Assembly: GCA_049698775.1 (NCBI GenBank)
Contig: JBAVYM010000049.1
Span: forward strand, 1-64,000
Length of the DNA: 64,000 nt
Direction: 5' to 3'
Source: REEB76 sp049698775
GTDB lineage: Bacteria > Pseudomonadota > Gammaproteobacteria > Natronospirales > REEB76
The notes under the pieces are model-generated. The model saw only the letters and a program-made list of their open reading frames with translations. It searched no databases and was not told the origin of the DNA. Made by a program: the position numbers and the translations under genes. Below are positions 45,426 through 54,325 of this stretch, piece by piece. Numbering within the stretch: position 1 is the first letter of the stretch; each line of letters starts with the position of its first letter.

Positions 45426-45734
45426 TTATAACATGCAGCTCGGCGCACACGAACTTTCCTTACCCTGCATCTGCATATTCTGCATCGCTTCCTGAGCGGC
45501 TTTCTGACGGGCCGCTTGTTCTGCTTGGGTTAAGCAAATGCGCTGCGGAATGTGGGAACCCATGGGGTAGCTATCGGTGCAGATCAGCTTCTGGCCCGAG
45601 GGCTGGGTACCGCGCGAGACCACCATTTGCGTCTGGTTCCCTGATGCAGAGGCAGTAGGTTGGGCCGGCGGCGGAGTTGTGGCACAAGCCGTGATTAGCA
45701 GGGCCAGTCCCAAGGAAAGAATCAATTTGCTCAT
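45426..45734 (-). CDS. Small lipoprotein with cysteine-flanked PMGSHI motif
   Basis: The 102-residue protein has a lipoprotein signal (LGLALLITACAT, cysteine near 17) and a Pro/Thr/Ser-rich linker. A motif C-TDSYPMGSHIPQRI-C follows, then a helical Gln/Ala-rich tail ending in SSCAPSCML. A GGAGG site precedes the ATG at 45734. It is divergent from the blaI/M56 genes and its promoter shares their -35 element and operators. The PMG(S/Y)H motif recurs at the C-termini of both M56 proteins, so it is probably an effector of that system. Function unknown. Confidence 0.8.
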   Translation of the reverse strand: MSKLILSLGLALLITACATTPPPAQPTASASGNQTQMVVSRGTQPSGQKLICTDSYPMGSHIPQRICLTQAEQAARQKAAQEAMQNMQMQGKESSCAPSCML

Positions 45735-45781
45735 AAACCTCCTCCTCATGAATCTTAGGGCAATTTATACTGGATGAAAAG

Positions 45782-45797
45782 TACTAGTTGCATAGTA
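45782..45797. promoter_or_regulatory. Operator O1, TACTA-N6-TAGTA
   Basis: TACTA-GTTGCA-TAGTA adjoins the start-side edge of the -10 box of the minus-strand promoter (TATAAT, 45802-45797). It has the same arms as O2 at 45843. The arrangement is similar to BlaI/MecI sites, which are also short palindromes at promoters. Confidence 0.75.
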
Positions 45798-45846
45798 TTA
45801 TAACCTCCAAAATCAGGCTTGCAAGACCCCGTAGAAAATTTATACT
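45797..45846. promoter_or_regulatory. Near-symmetrical divergent promoter sharing one palindromic -35 box
   Basis: TTGCAA at 45819-45824 is its own reverse complement and can serve as the -35 on both strands. On the minus strand TATAAT (45802-45797) follows after 16 bases; on the plus strand TATACT (45841-45846) follows after 16 bases. This pair would drive the lipoprotein and the first blaI-M56 unit from a common centre. Confidence 0.7.
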
Positions 45847-45858
45847 AGCAGCCTAGTA
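45843..45858. promoter_or_regulatory. Operator O2, TACTA-N6-TAGTA
   Basis: TACTA-GCAGCC-TAGTA overlaps the -10 box of the plus-strand promoter (TATACT, 45841-45846). Its centre is 61 bases from that of O1. A further TACTA half-site lies at 45864-45868. It is the probable binding site of the BlaI-like repressor encoded at 45923. Confidence 0.75.
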
Positions 45859-45922
45859 GGTTGTACTATACTCCGTGCCATGCTGTCTTGACGGTTCCAC
45901 CTTGGCATTATGAATTTTCAGT

Positions 45923-46333
45923 ATGTCACCTCGCAATACCCCAATCAGCACAAACCTGCCTGAACCCACAGAAGCTGAACTGGAAGTGCTGACGGTGCTC
46001 TGGCAACGTGGCCCCAGCACGGTACGCCAAGTTCATGATGCCTTGCTGGTTCATAGCAACCTGGCTTACACAACCATCCTTAGCATGTTGCAGATCATGT
46101 ACCAGAAAAACCTGGTCAGCCGGGATGATTCGGAACGCGCTCACGTCTACGCTCCTGCTCTCAGTAAACATCAGACCCAGAAGCAGATTCTGGGCAAGCT
46201 GCTGGATCGTGTATTTGGAGGTTCCGCCACGGAACTGGTCATGCAGGCACTGGGTTCCGCCAAACCTGCCAATCCCATGGAAATCAGCAAAATTCGCGCA
46301 CGTCTGGATGAACTTGAAAGGGGTAAGGGATGA
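45923..46333 (+). CDS. BlaI/MecI/CopY-family transcriptional repressor (copy 1)
   Basis: The 136-residue protein is a Penicillinase_R winged-helix repressor: LPEPTEAELEVLTVLWQRGP, STVRQVHDALLVHSNLAYTT, LQIMYQKNLVSRDDSERAHV, and a helical dimer domain (LGKLLDRVFGGSATELVMQA). In BlaI systems such repressors are cleaved after the partner BlaR1 protease is activated. The upstream divergent promoter carries two matching operators. It ends in ATGA overlap with the M56 gene. Confidence 0.92.
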   Translation: MSPRNTPISTNLPEPTEAELEVLTVLWQRGPSTVRQVHDALLVHSNLAYTTILSMLQIMYQKNLVSRDDSERAHVYAPALSKHQTQKQILGKLLDRVFGGSATELVMQALGSAKPANPMEISKIRARLDELERGKG

Positions 46334-47955
46334 ATCTCACCGACACCCTATTCAACTCGGTGTGGACCCGCGACTTGGGGTTTACCTTGCTACATTTCCT
46401 CTGGGAAGGTGCCTTGGTGGGCGTCCTCTACGCCGTATTGCGGTACCTATTGCGCGGTGGATCACCCGCGATGCGTTACCACCTGGCCATGGCTACGTTA
46501 GCGGTTATGATCACGTTGCCGGTGCTCACCTTCCTGCAGCTTGCCCACATGGCCGCAGGTATGACAGAAGGAACCTCAACGCAAACACTGGTTACTGTGA
46601 CAACAACCGGAATCGTACGCGCTGCTTCTACACCGCTCCCATTATTCGGGCACTTGAAAATCCTGCTGCAGCCGTTGGTACCCTGGGCGGTACCGCTGTG
46701 GCTACTGGGCGTTGTGTTCATGACGTTGCGCGTTGGGCGTGGCTGGCAGCATGCACGCTATCTGAGAAAGACAGCGGATTTCCCGCCCCTGCCGGAATGG
46801 CACACTGTGATAGCATCACTGCGCACACTGCTGGGTATTCGCAAACTGGTACAGCTGGCAGTATCTCGCAATATCACCGTACCTTCCGTCATCGGCTGGC
46901 TCAAACCGCTCATCCTGATTCCGCCCAGTGCCATCGCCGGACTGACGCCGCTGCAGATGGAACTTATCCTGGCCCACGAACTCGCACATATACGCCGACA
47001 AGACTATCTCTGGAACCTGCTGCAGGTGGCCGTGGAAACCCTGCTGTTTTATCACCCCGCGGTGCGCTGGGTGTCGCATCAAGCGCGCTTGGAACGTGAG
47101 CAATGCTGCGATGACATGGTGGTCGAAATGCATGGCAATACCATTGAATACGCACGCGCCCTGACGGAGCTTGAAAGCCTGCGTCATCCGCGCAACGCGT
47201 TGTTGCTGGGCGCCAACGGCGGCCAAGTGCTAAACCGGATTTACCGTTTGTTGGGGCAGCCAGCTACCAATTCGCTGGCCTCCTGGTTACCGATGCTGCT
47301 GGTGGCCGGCTTGTTGTTCGTCGGCGGCCTCATGTCCGTCGTCCAGCGACAAACCCATCTGCAAGCGGCATTGGCAACAAGATACACGTTCATGGGTAAA
47401 CCTGAGCCAGTCATATCCCGGTCCGAGTCTCGCACGGTCGCCATCATCCCCACGCGGATTATTCCGATGGAATCAACCCAGCACGCTCTTCAGCCTGTGC
47501 CTGCACTTCTCGACTCATCCGACATCTCTTCATTATCAGATCTGCCCTTCTTGACGACCCCCATTCCACCGGTGAAATCTTCGGCTGTCGAGCATGCTGC
47601 TGCGCACGCAACGCCTGCACCAGAGCGTGCGGGTGGCCAGGTAATAGCACAGTATTCGCCAACCTACCCATCCCTGGCTCTCGAGCGTGGGGTGGAAGGC
47701 GCCGCGACCGTGGAATTTACCCTGACACCAGTTGCCGAGATAACAGATCTGCAGGTGACGCGCGCAACCGGTTCGCGGCTGTTCGGGCAGGCGGCCATGG
47801 ATGCCATCCGCCGCTGGAAATTTACTCCTGTTACCGTCGGTGGGGTGCCGGAATCTCAGCATATGGCCATCGAGTTCGTCTTCAAACTGAATGGTTCGGC
47901 AACAAGCGGCGGGCCTTGCAAAATCCCCATGGGCTATCACCTCTGCACCGACTGA
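46330..47955 (+). CDS. BlaR1-like M56 membrane metalloprotease with C-terminal TonB domain (copy 1)
   Basis: The 541-residue protein has N-terminal membrane helices (about 17-41, 48-72, 110-135), then a cytoplasmic M56 peptidase with the zinc motif HELAH at 216-220 (LAHELAHIRRQDY) and EREQCCDDMVVE. A further helix lies near 310-330, then a Pro/Ser-rich periplasmic linker. A TonB C-terminal-like domain (AQYSPTYPSLALERGVEGAA, DAIRRWKFTPV) follows, not the penicillin-binding sensor of BlaR1. It ends C-KIPMGYHL-C-TD. The start overlaps the blaI stop. It probably senses an envelope signal and triggers removal of the BlaI protein. Confidence 0.88.
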   Translation: MNLTDTLFNSVWTRDLGFTLLHFLWEGALVGVLYAVLRYLLRGGSPAMRYHLAMATLAVMITLPVLTFLQLAHMAAGMTEGTSTQTLVTVTTTGIVRAASTPLPLFGHLKILLQPLVPWAVPLWLLGVVFMTLRVGRGWQHARYLRKTADFPPLPEWHTVIASLRTLLGIRKLVQLAVSRNITVPSVIGWLKPLILIPPSAIAGLTPLQMELILAHELAHIRRQDYLWNLLQVAVETLLFYHPAVRWVSHQARLEREQCCDDMVVEMHGNTIEYARALTELESLRHPRNALLLGANGGQVLNRIYRLLGQPATNSLASWLPMLLVAGLLFVGGLMSVVQRQTHLQAALATRYTFMGKPEPVISRSESRTVAIIPTRIIPMESTQHALQPVPALLDSSDISSLSDLPFLTTPIPPVKSSAVEHAAAHATPAPERAGGQVIAQYSPTYPSLALERGVEGAATVEFTLTPVAEITDLQVTRATGSRLFGQAAMDAIRRWKFTPVTVGGVPESQHMAIEFVFKLNGSATSGGPCKIPMGYHLCTD

Positions 47956-48107
47956 ACCGTGGCTGTCGCAGATAACTGAGATTCCCGGTCCCTCTTTTTT
48001 TTGCGGCTTGCGCGGGTCCGCATTCCTACGAAGTACCTCGCATTTCGTCTATACTTGGGTTACATTTCCCGGCCGTTTGGCTGCCGCTTACCAACCTGGA
48101 ACCCAGC

Positions 48108-48506
48108 ATGTCTCCGCGCCGAGTCCGTTCCAACCATCCTACCGATGCCGAATTGGAAATCCTCAATGTGCTCTGGAAACAGGGCTCCGGCACCGTGCGC
48201 GAAGTCCATGAGGTCGTGACTCAGCATAACCGGGTGGGTTACACCACCGTGCTCAAGTTGCTACAAATCATGCATGCCAAGGGTCTGGTACAGCGGGATG
48301 ATTCCAACCGTGCCCACATCTACAACGCCGTCCCCAGTCGCGAGCATACCCAGCGGCAGTTGTTGAGCAAGTTGACGCAACGGGCATTTGGCGGATCGGT
48401 GTCGGAATTGGTTATGCAGGCACTCGGCTCCGGCCGACGCTCCAGCATCGCGGAACTGGCGCGCATACGTGAACTTATTGATGAGCTGGAAAGGCAAAAG
48501 CCATGA
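48108..48506 (+). CDS. BlaI/MecI/CopY-family transcriptional repressor (copy 2)
   Basis: The 132-residue protein is a close paralogue of the one at 45923: HPTDAELEILNVLWKQGSGT, VREVHEVVTQHNRVGYTTVL, LLQIMHAKGLVQRDDSNRAH, and the same FGGSVSELVMQALGSG end. The 152-base spacer before it has a TATACT at 48050-48055 but no TACTA-N6-TAGTA operator. It has instead an ACGAA...TTCGT inverted repeat (from about 48029). Its regulation may therefore differ. The 3' end overlaps the second M56 gene by 4 bases. Confidence 0.92.
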   Translation: MSPRRVRSNHPTDAELEILNVLWKQGSGTVREVHEVVTQHNRVGYTTVLKLLQIMHAKGLVQRDDSNRAHIYNAVPSREHTQRQLLSKLTQRAFGGSVSELVMQALGSGRRSSIAELARIRELIDELERQKP

Positions 48507-50377
48507 ATGATTTTGCCCAGTCACCGGCGATAATGCATCTTGGCTGGGCCTTGATCCATTTCCTGTGGCAGGGAGCATTGGTGGCCGTGATATATCTGTG
48601 CCTGCGCCATGCGTTACGCCACTCGAAGCCGCAATCTCGATACACCTTGGCATTAGCCGCGCTGTTTGTGCTAACCGTGCTGCCCTTGTTCACCTTCTTT
48701 TACCTCAGCGGCTGGCATACAGGACATCCGCTCCCAACAGCGCCGCTGTCAATTCATTTCACCACTGGCGCCACCAACGTTGCGCATGCCGCCGTAACTC
48801 CGATGTTTGCTACTCGATTCGCGCCGCCGGTTTCCTGGGCGGTAATCTTATGGCTTGCGGGCGTGGCTATCATGGGCGCGCGCGCGATCTGGGGCTGGCG
48901 CCAGTCGGTGCTGATGCGACTGGCCCCGCCAGCCACGCTCGCACATCCCTGGCAAGCGCTACTCCAGAACCTGATTGAAAGAATGCATATCAAACGCGTG
49001 ACGCGGCTGCTGGCGTCCGTCCAAGTACACGCGCCGATGGTGGTGGGCTGGTTCAAACCGGTCATCCTCATACCGCCGAGCGCTGTATGCGGCCTCAGTT
49101 GGCAGCAAGCGGAAATGATCCTGGCCCATGAACTGGCACACATTCGTCGCCATGATCACCTATTCAATTTATTCCAGGTGGGGGTGGAAACACTGCTGTT
49201 TTATCATCCGGCGGTGCACTGGATATCGCGGAATGCGCGCACCGAACGGGAATTTTGCTGCGACGACGTAGTGATAGAGACCTGCGGCGACCGCGTGGGA
49301 TATCTCAAAGCCTTGGCGGAACTCGAAAGCCGGCGTCTGCATGCGCCGTTTGCCTTGGCATCCACTGGTGGCACACTGCTGAGCCGAGCCTACCGCGTGG
49401 CCCTGCGCCCCGAGCCTGTCAGCCGTCTGCCTGCATGGTCCGTTGCGTTGCTGGCGTCGGCGGCGTTGATAACTGCGACGATTCTTGTTCATCCGCATGG
49501 GCATACACCTGCATTTCAAACAAACACATCTTCTGCCACGCAATCGGCAACAAGATATGAATTCCACTCGACCCCGATACGCGCTCATCAAACGGATACA
49601 ACAGAACCTAAAAGGTTAGCTGGATTCGTATTGACCTCAACCCGACTTGCACCACCGGCAATGATCGAAACGTCACCCATCAAACCGCTGCGGATTTTGC
49701 CCGTCTTTCAGCCGATACGGCTGACGGACTCCCTGCCGGCACCACAGCCGGCCGCACCTTCTGCAGCCGAAAAACCAGCTGCTCCAGCGATAAGCGTGGT
49801 GGCAACGCAGCCCTTGGCGGAACCGGCGTATCCCTACCAAGCCTTGCGCGGCGGCCTGAATGGCGCAGTGCAGGCTGTATTCCGCATCAACCAAACCGGC
49901 CACATCAAGAACATTCGTACTACAATGGTTGCAGGACCGCCGGCTATGGCCACCGCGGTGCGCCAAGCGCTTGAAAACTGGGGATTCAATCCGGTTCGCT
50001 TCAACGGCAAGATTATTTCACCGCAGGTAAGCCTCACGTTTGTTTTCGAGGCGGACCATGTCAACAAACCAACCGGAAACTGCACAATGGTTACAGGCAG
50101 TCACGTATGCCATTGGTACAAAGTTGGTATACAAGATGCTCAAGTACAGGAACCGCGTATCGGGATTGCACACGCGACGGCATTGAATAATGGCGAGAAT
50201 ATTTCCAAAGGGGATATGGTTGTAAAACTGGCGGGCGCACCAGGAGAAAATGGCTTGGTTTGCCAGCCGCAGGATGCGTGCTTCCTGACCCGCAACGCGG
50301 TCATACCGGAAAGCAGGCAAAGCATCGAGGATCAGTTCCGTTTGCTATCCATGGGTCTGGGCACCGGGGGCTCCTGA
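48503..50377 (+). CDS. BlaR1-like M56 membrane metalloprotease with C-terminal TonB domain (copy 2)
   Basis: The 624-residue protein repeats the architecture of copy 1: membrane helices near the N-terminus, M56 protease with HELAH at 209-213 (LAHELAHIRRHDH) and EREFCCDDVVIE, a helix near 312-332, and a long Thr/Pro/Ala linker. A TonB-type domain follows (AEPAYPYQALRGGLNGAVQ, VRQALENWGFNPVRF). Then comes C-TMVTGSHV-C, the same spacing as copy 1, and an extra 80-residue tail with cysteines (GLVCQPQDACF). It ends 2 bases from the convergent purL stop. Confidence 0.88.
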   Translation: MNDFAQSPAIMHLGWALIHFLWQGALVAVIYLCLRHALRHSKPQSRYTLALAALFVLTVLPLFTFFYLSGWHTGHPLPTAPLSIHFTTGATNVAHAAVTPMFATRFAPPVSWAVILWLAGVAIMGARAIWGWRQSVLMRLAPPATLAHPWQALLQNLIERMHIKRVTRLLASVQVHAPMVVGWFKPVILIPPSAVCGLSWQQAEMILAHELAHIRRHDHLFNLFQVGVETLLFYHPAVHWISRNARTEREFCCDDVVIETCGDRVGYLKALAELESRRLHAPFALASTGGTLLSRAYRVALRPEPVSRLPAWSVALLASAALITATILVHPHGHTPAFQTNTSSATQSATRYEFHSTPIRAHQTDTTEPKRLAGFVLTSTRLAPPAMIETSPIKPLRILPVFQPIRLTDSLPAPQPAAPSAAEKPAAPAISVVATQPLAEPAYPYQALRGGLNGAVQAVFRINQTGHIKNIRTTMVAGPPAMATAVRQALENWGFNPVRFNGKIISPQVSLTFVFEADHVNKPTGNCTMVTGSHVCHWYKVGIQDAQVQEPRIGIAHATALNNGENISKGDMVVKLAGAPGENGLVCQPQDACFLTRNAVIPESRQSIEDQFRLLSMGLGTGGS

Positions 50378-50379
50378 AT

Positions 50380-53300
50380 CTAGCCGACCCAGGCCCGTGC
50401 GTTTCTAAACATCCGCAACCACGGCGAATCTTCCTCCCAGTCGCGCGGGTGCCAGGACATCTGCACGCTACGGCGCACCCGCTCCGGATGCGGCATCAGC
50501 AAGGTATAACGGCCGTCGGTATTGGTGATGCCCGCCAACCCCAACGGGGAACCGTTGGGGTTGGCGGGATAACATTCCGTGACGCGCTCGTGGTTATCCA
50601 CGAAACGCAGCGCCACGCGACCGCTCGTCAGAAGCTGCTGGCCACCGTCCAACCTGGCGAATTCGGCGCGGCCTTCGCCGTGCGCCACCACGATGGGCAG
50701 CACCGAGCCTTCCATGCCGGTGAAAAACAGCGAGGCGGACGGCTGAATTTCCACCAGGCTAAGCCGACCTTCGAACTGTTCAGAAGCGTTACGCACGAAC
50801 TGTGGCCAACCCACGGTGCCAGGAATGAGATCACCGAGCGCGGCCATCATCTGGCAGCCGTTGCAGACACCGAGACCGAAACTGTCATCCCGGTCAAAGA
50901 ACCGCCCGAATTCATCGCGCGCCCGCGGATTGAACAGGATGGATTTGGCCCAGCCTTGGCCTGCGCCCAGTACATCACCGTAGGAAAAGCCACCGCACGC
51001 GACGATGCCGGAGTAATCCGTCAGACTTACACGCCCCTCGCAAATATCGGTCATGTGCACATCCAGGGCGGCGAAGCCTGCGCGGTCAAAGGCCGCCGCC
51101 ATTTCGGTCTGGCCATTCACGCCCTGCTCCCGCAACACCGCCACCCGCGGACGCAATCCCTTGGCGATGAAGAACGCCGCCACGTCTTCGCTGGGGTCAA
51201 AATTCAGTCGTGCGTGCAGGCCGGGATTCTCGGCAAGTTTGGACTCGAATTCCTGCTGTGCGCCCTCCGGGTTATCGCGCAGCCGCTGCATATGAAAGCT
51301 GGTTTCACTCCAGGCGCGCTGGAGCTCAACCCGCTCGACATCCAGTACAACCTGCCCACCGTGGCTGAAAATCATGCGCTCGTGATCCTGCGGCATGCCC
51401 AGTACCGGCACGTTCAGCAAACCGTGACCGGCAAATATGCGCTGCGCCAGCGGCACATCCTCTGCGCGCACCTGGATGACGGCGCCGGCTTCCTCGGCAA
51501 ACAATGCCGCCAAAACATCACCCCCCGCCTCATCGAGACGCGCTTCAATCCCGCAATGGGATGCGAAGGCCATTTCACAAAGCGTTACAAATAACCCCCC
51601 GTCGGAGCGATCGTGATAGGCGAGCAGCCGTTCGGCGGCATTCAGTTCCTGTATGGCCGCAAAGAAACCATGCAGCGCGGCAGCACTGTCCAGATCCGGG
51701 ACTGCGCCGCCCGTCTGCCCATACACCTGAGCCAGACACGATCCCCCCAGGCGATTCTTGCCGCCGCCAAGATCAATCAACAGCAAGCGTGTTTCCCCCG
51801 CCGCCATCCGCAATTGTGGCGTCAAGGTGCGGCGCACGTCGTTCACCGGCGCAAACGCAGAAACAATCAGGGACACTGGCGCCGTCATATTCAGGGATTC
51901 ACCGCCCTGCTCCCATATGGTTTTCATGGACAGCGAATCCTTGCCCACCGGGATGGTGATGTTCAACGCCACGCACAACTCGCTCACCGCCTTGACGGTA
52001 TCGTAGAGTGCGGCATCCTCGCCTGGTTGTCCGCAGGCCGCCATCCAGTTCGCCGACAGGCGTACCTGATCGAGCGCACCAATATCTGCCGCAGCGATGT
52101 TGGTAAGCGCCTCGGCCACCGCCATACGGCCAGATGCTGGAGCATCAATCACCGCCGACGGTGTGCGCTCGCCCATGGCCATCGCCTCACCGCAGTAACC
52201 GTCGTAGCTTGCGGCAGTCACGGCCAGATCGCTCACCGGCACCTGCCAGGGCCCGACCATCTGGTCGCGGCATACCAATCCGCCGACGCTGCGGTCGCCG
52301 ATGGTGATAAGAAAACCCTTGTCCGCCACTGCCGGCAGTCGCAGCACCCGTAATGCCGCATCCTGCAGCCCGATCCCGGCCGTATCAAATTGATGCGATA
52401 TTGCGGCAAGGCGCCTGACTTCCAGCAATTTTTTGGGCGGCTTCCCGAACAACACATCCATCGGCATATTCACGGGCCGGTTCTTGAAGTGCGGATCCGA
52501 CACCACCAGTTGATGTTTGCCGGTGGCTTCACCGATGACGGCGAATGGGCAACGCTCGCGTTGGCAAATGCGGGTGAATTCCGTAAACTGCTCCGGCATC
52601 ACCGCCAGCACGTAGCGCTCCTGAGCCTCGTTGCACCAGATTTCCATGGGCGCCATGCCTGGCTCGTCATTCGGAATGTCGCGCAAATCCAGCATGCCGC
52701 CCCGGGCGCTGGTTTCCAGGATTTCCGGAACGGCATTGGACAGTCCGCCGGCTCCCACATCGTGTATCGAAAGAATCGGGTTGGCTTCGCCCAGGGCCCA
52801 ACAAGCATCAATGACTTCCTGGGCACGCCGCTGTATCTCCGGATTGCCACGTTGCACCGAAGCGAAATCCAGATCCTCGATACCGGTGCCACTCGCCACG
52901 CTGGAGGCCGCGCCACCGCCCAAACCTATCTTCATGGCGGGACCGCCCAATACAATCACCTTGGCGCCTGCCGGTAATGACTGTTTATCCACATGCGGCG
53001 CGCGCACATTTCCGAGGCCGCCCGCGATCATGATCGGTTTGTGATAGCCGCGCAGGCATCCATTGACTTCCTGTTCATAGGTGCGGAAATAGCCGTTGAG
53101 CGCCGGCCGGCCGAATTCATTGTTGAACGAAGCCGCACCAATCGGACCTTCCAGCATGATGTCCAGTGCCGAGGCCACGTGCAAAGGCTTGCCGTGATCC
53201 TTTTCCCAGGGTTGTTCAAAGCCGGGAATCCGCAGATTGGAAACCGAAAACCCGGTGAGCCCTGCCTTGGGCTTGGCGCCGCGGCCGGTTGCGCCCTCAT

Positions 53301-54255
53301 CGCGGATCTCGCCGCCGGCGCCGGTGGCCGCGCCTGGAAACGGCGAGATGGCGGTGGGATGGTTGTGGGTCTCGACTTTCATGAGGATATGGATATCTTC
53401 CTCATGCCGTACATAAGCCTTGTCTGCGGGACGCGGAAAGAAGCGTCCGCCTTTATGTCCTTCAATGACCGCCGCATTGTCACGATAGGCGGAGAGCACA
53501 CCCCGAGAATTGTGCTCATGGGTGCGGTGGATCATGTCGAAAGGTGAATCCTTCTGCGGCTCGCCATCAATAACCCAATCGCCGCGGAAGATCTTGTGGC
53601 GGCTGTGCTCGGAATTCACCTGCGCGAACATCATGAGTTCCGCGTCGGTGGGATTACGCTTGAGCTTCTTGAAACTCCTGACCAGATAATCCATCTCCTC
53701 GCCGGACAGCGCAAAACCGTATTCCCGATTCATCTTTTCCAGTGCTCGCCGACCACCCTTGAGGACAGCGACAGTCTTGAGTGCAGTCGGCTCGGTCTGA
53801 TGGAAAAGCCCAGCCGCTTCATCTGTGTTGAAAAGCACTGTCTGGGTCATGCGATCGTGCAAGCTGTGCGCAACGCGCAGCAAACGGCTGCGATGCAGTG
53901 ATGCACCGGAGTGGGTGAGATAGAACGCCATCCCGCGTTCGATGCGGCGGATCTTGTTCAGGCCGCAATTGTGAGCGATGTCGGTAGCCTTGCTGGCCCA
54001 GGGCGACACCGTACCGAAGCGCGGCACGCATAACAGCAGCGACCCGGATGGCGGCTGTTTCGCAGACAGTGGGCCTTCGGCCAGCAATTCATGCAAAACG
54101 CGTTCTTCACCCGCGCTTAGTGAGCCGCTGGTATTCACGAAATAGTGGAATTCGGCTGCCAGACCGGACACATCCGGCACCAGCGTGCGCAGAACGGCAA
54201 GCAGTTTCTGGATGCGGAATTCGGAAAGGGCCGGGCCACCACGGAATTGCAGCAT
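50380..54255 (-). CDS. purL: Phosphoribosylformylglycinamidine synthase, single-chain
   Basis: PurL converts formylglycinamide ribonucleotide and glutamine to the amidine in purine synthesis. The 1291-residue chain is the full gammaproteobacterial form: N-terminal domain, two AIRS-like ATP-binding halves (MKVETHNHPTAISPFPGAAT, then GGEIRDEGATGRG; LGGGAASSVASG; DRSDGGLFVTLCEMAFASH) and a C-terminal class I glutaminase with its nucleophile in GVCNGCQMMAALGDLIPGT. The gene stands alone, its 3' end almost touching the M56 gene. Confidence 0.96.
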   Translation of the reverse strand: MLQFRGGPALSEFRIQKLLAVLRTLVPDVSGLAAEFHYFVNTSGSLSAGEERVLHELLAEGPLSAKQPPSGSLLLCVPRFGTVSPWASKATDIAHNCGLNKIRRIERGMAFYLTHSGASLHRSRLLRVAHSLHDRMTQTVLFNTDEAAGLFHQTEPTALKTVAVLKGGRRALEKMNREYGFALSGEEMDYLVRSFKKLKRNPTDAELMMFAQVNSEHSRHKIFRGDWVIDGEPQKDSPFDMIHRTHEHNSRGVLSAYRDNAAVIEGHKGGRFFPRPADKAYVRHEEDIHILMKVETHNHPTAISPFPGAATGAGGEIRDEGATGRGAKPKAGLTGFSVSNLRIPGFEQPWEKDHGKPLHVASALDIMLEGPIGAASFNNEFGRPALNGYFRTYEQEVNGCLRGYHKPIMIAGGLGNVRAPHVDKQSLPAGAKVIVLGGPAMKIGLGGGAASSVASGTGIEDLDFASVQRGNPEIQRRAQEVIDACWALGEANPILSIHDVGAGGLSNAVPEILETSARGGMLDLRDIPNDEPGMAPMEIWCNEAQERYVLAVMPEQFTEFTRICQRERCPFAVIGEATGKHQLVVSDPHFKNRPVNMPMDVLFGKPPKKLLEVRRLAAISHQFDTAGIGLQDAALRVLRLPAVADKGFLITIGDRSVGGLVCRDQMVGPWQVPVSDLAVTAASYDGYCGEAMAMGERTPSAVIDAPASGRMAVAEALTNIAAADIGALDQVRLSANWMAACGQPGEDAALYDTVKAVSELCVALNITIPVGKDSLSMKTIWEQGGESLNMTAPVSLIVSAFAPVNDVRRTLTPQLRMAAGETRLLLIDLGGGKNRLGGSCLAQVYGQTGGAVPDLDSAAALHGFFAAIQELNAAERLLAYHDRSDGGLFVTLCEMAFASHCGIEARLDEAGGDVLAALFAEEAGAVIQVRAEDVPLAQRIFAGHGLLNVPVLGMPQDHERMIFSHGGQVVLDVERVELQRAWSETSFHMQRLRDNPEGAQQEFESKLAENPGLHARLNFDPSEDVAAFFIAKGLRPRVAVLREQGVNGQTEMAAAFDRAGFAALDVHMTDICEGRVSLTDYSGIVACGGFSYGDVLGAGQGWAKSILFNPRARDEFGRFFDRDDSFGLGVCNGCQMMAALGDLIPGTVGWPQFVRNASEQFEGRLSLVEIQPSASLFFTGMEGSVLPIVVAHGEGRAEFARLDGGQQLLTSGRVALRFVDNHERVTECYPANPNGSPLGLAGITNTDGRYTLLMPHPERVRRSVQMSWHPRDWEEDSPWLRMFRNARAWVG

Positions 54256-54325
54256 GATCGGTCCTGGGGAAAGAACGGATGTGCATTTTACCGGAAGCCC
54301 ACGCTGCCCTCCAGTTCAATGCAAT

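Noticed and set aside
45923..50377. Beta-lactam resistance locus
   Set aside because: The BlaI and M56 proteins suggest it, but no beta-lactamase or penicillin-binding protein is encoded nearby and the sensor domain is TonB-like.
50260..51594. 444-codon plus-strand frame overlapping purL
   Set aside because: It is antisense to the C-terminal glutaminase domain of PurL, which is clear; composition is His/Arg/Ala-rich.
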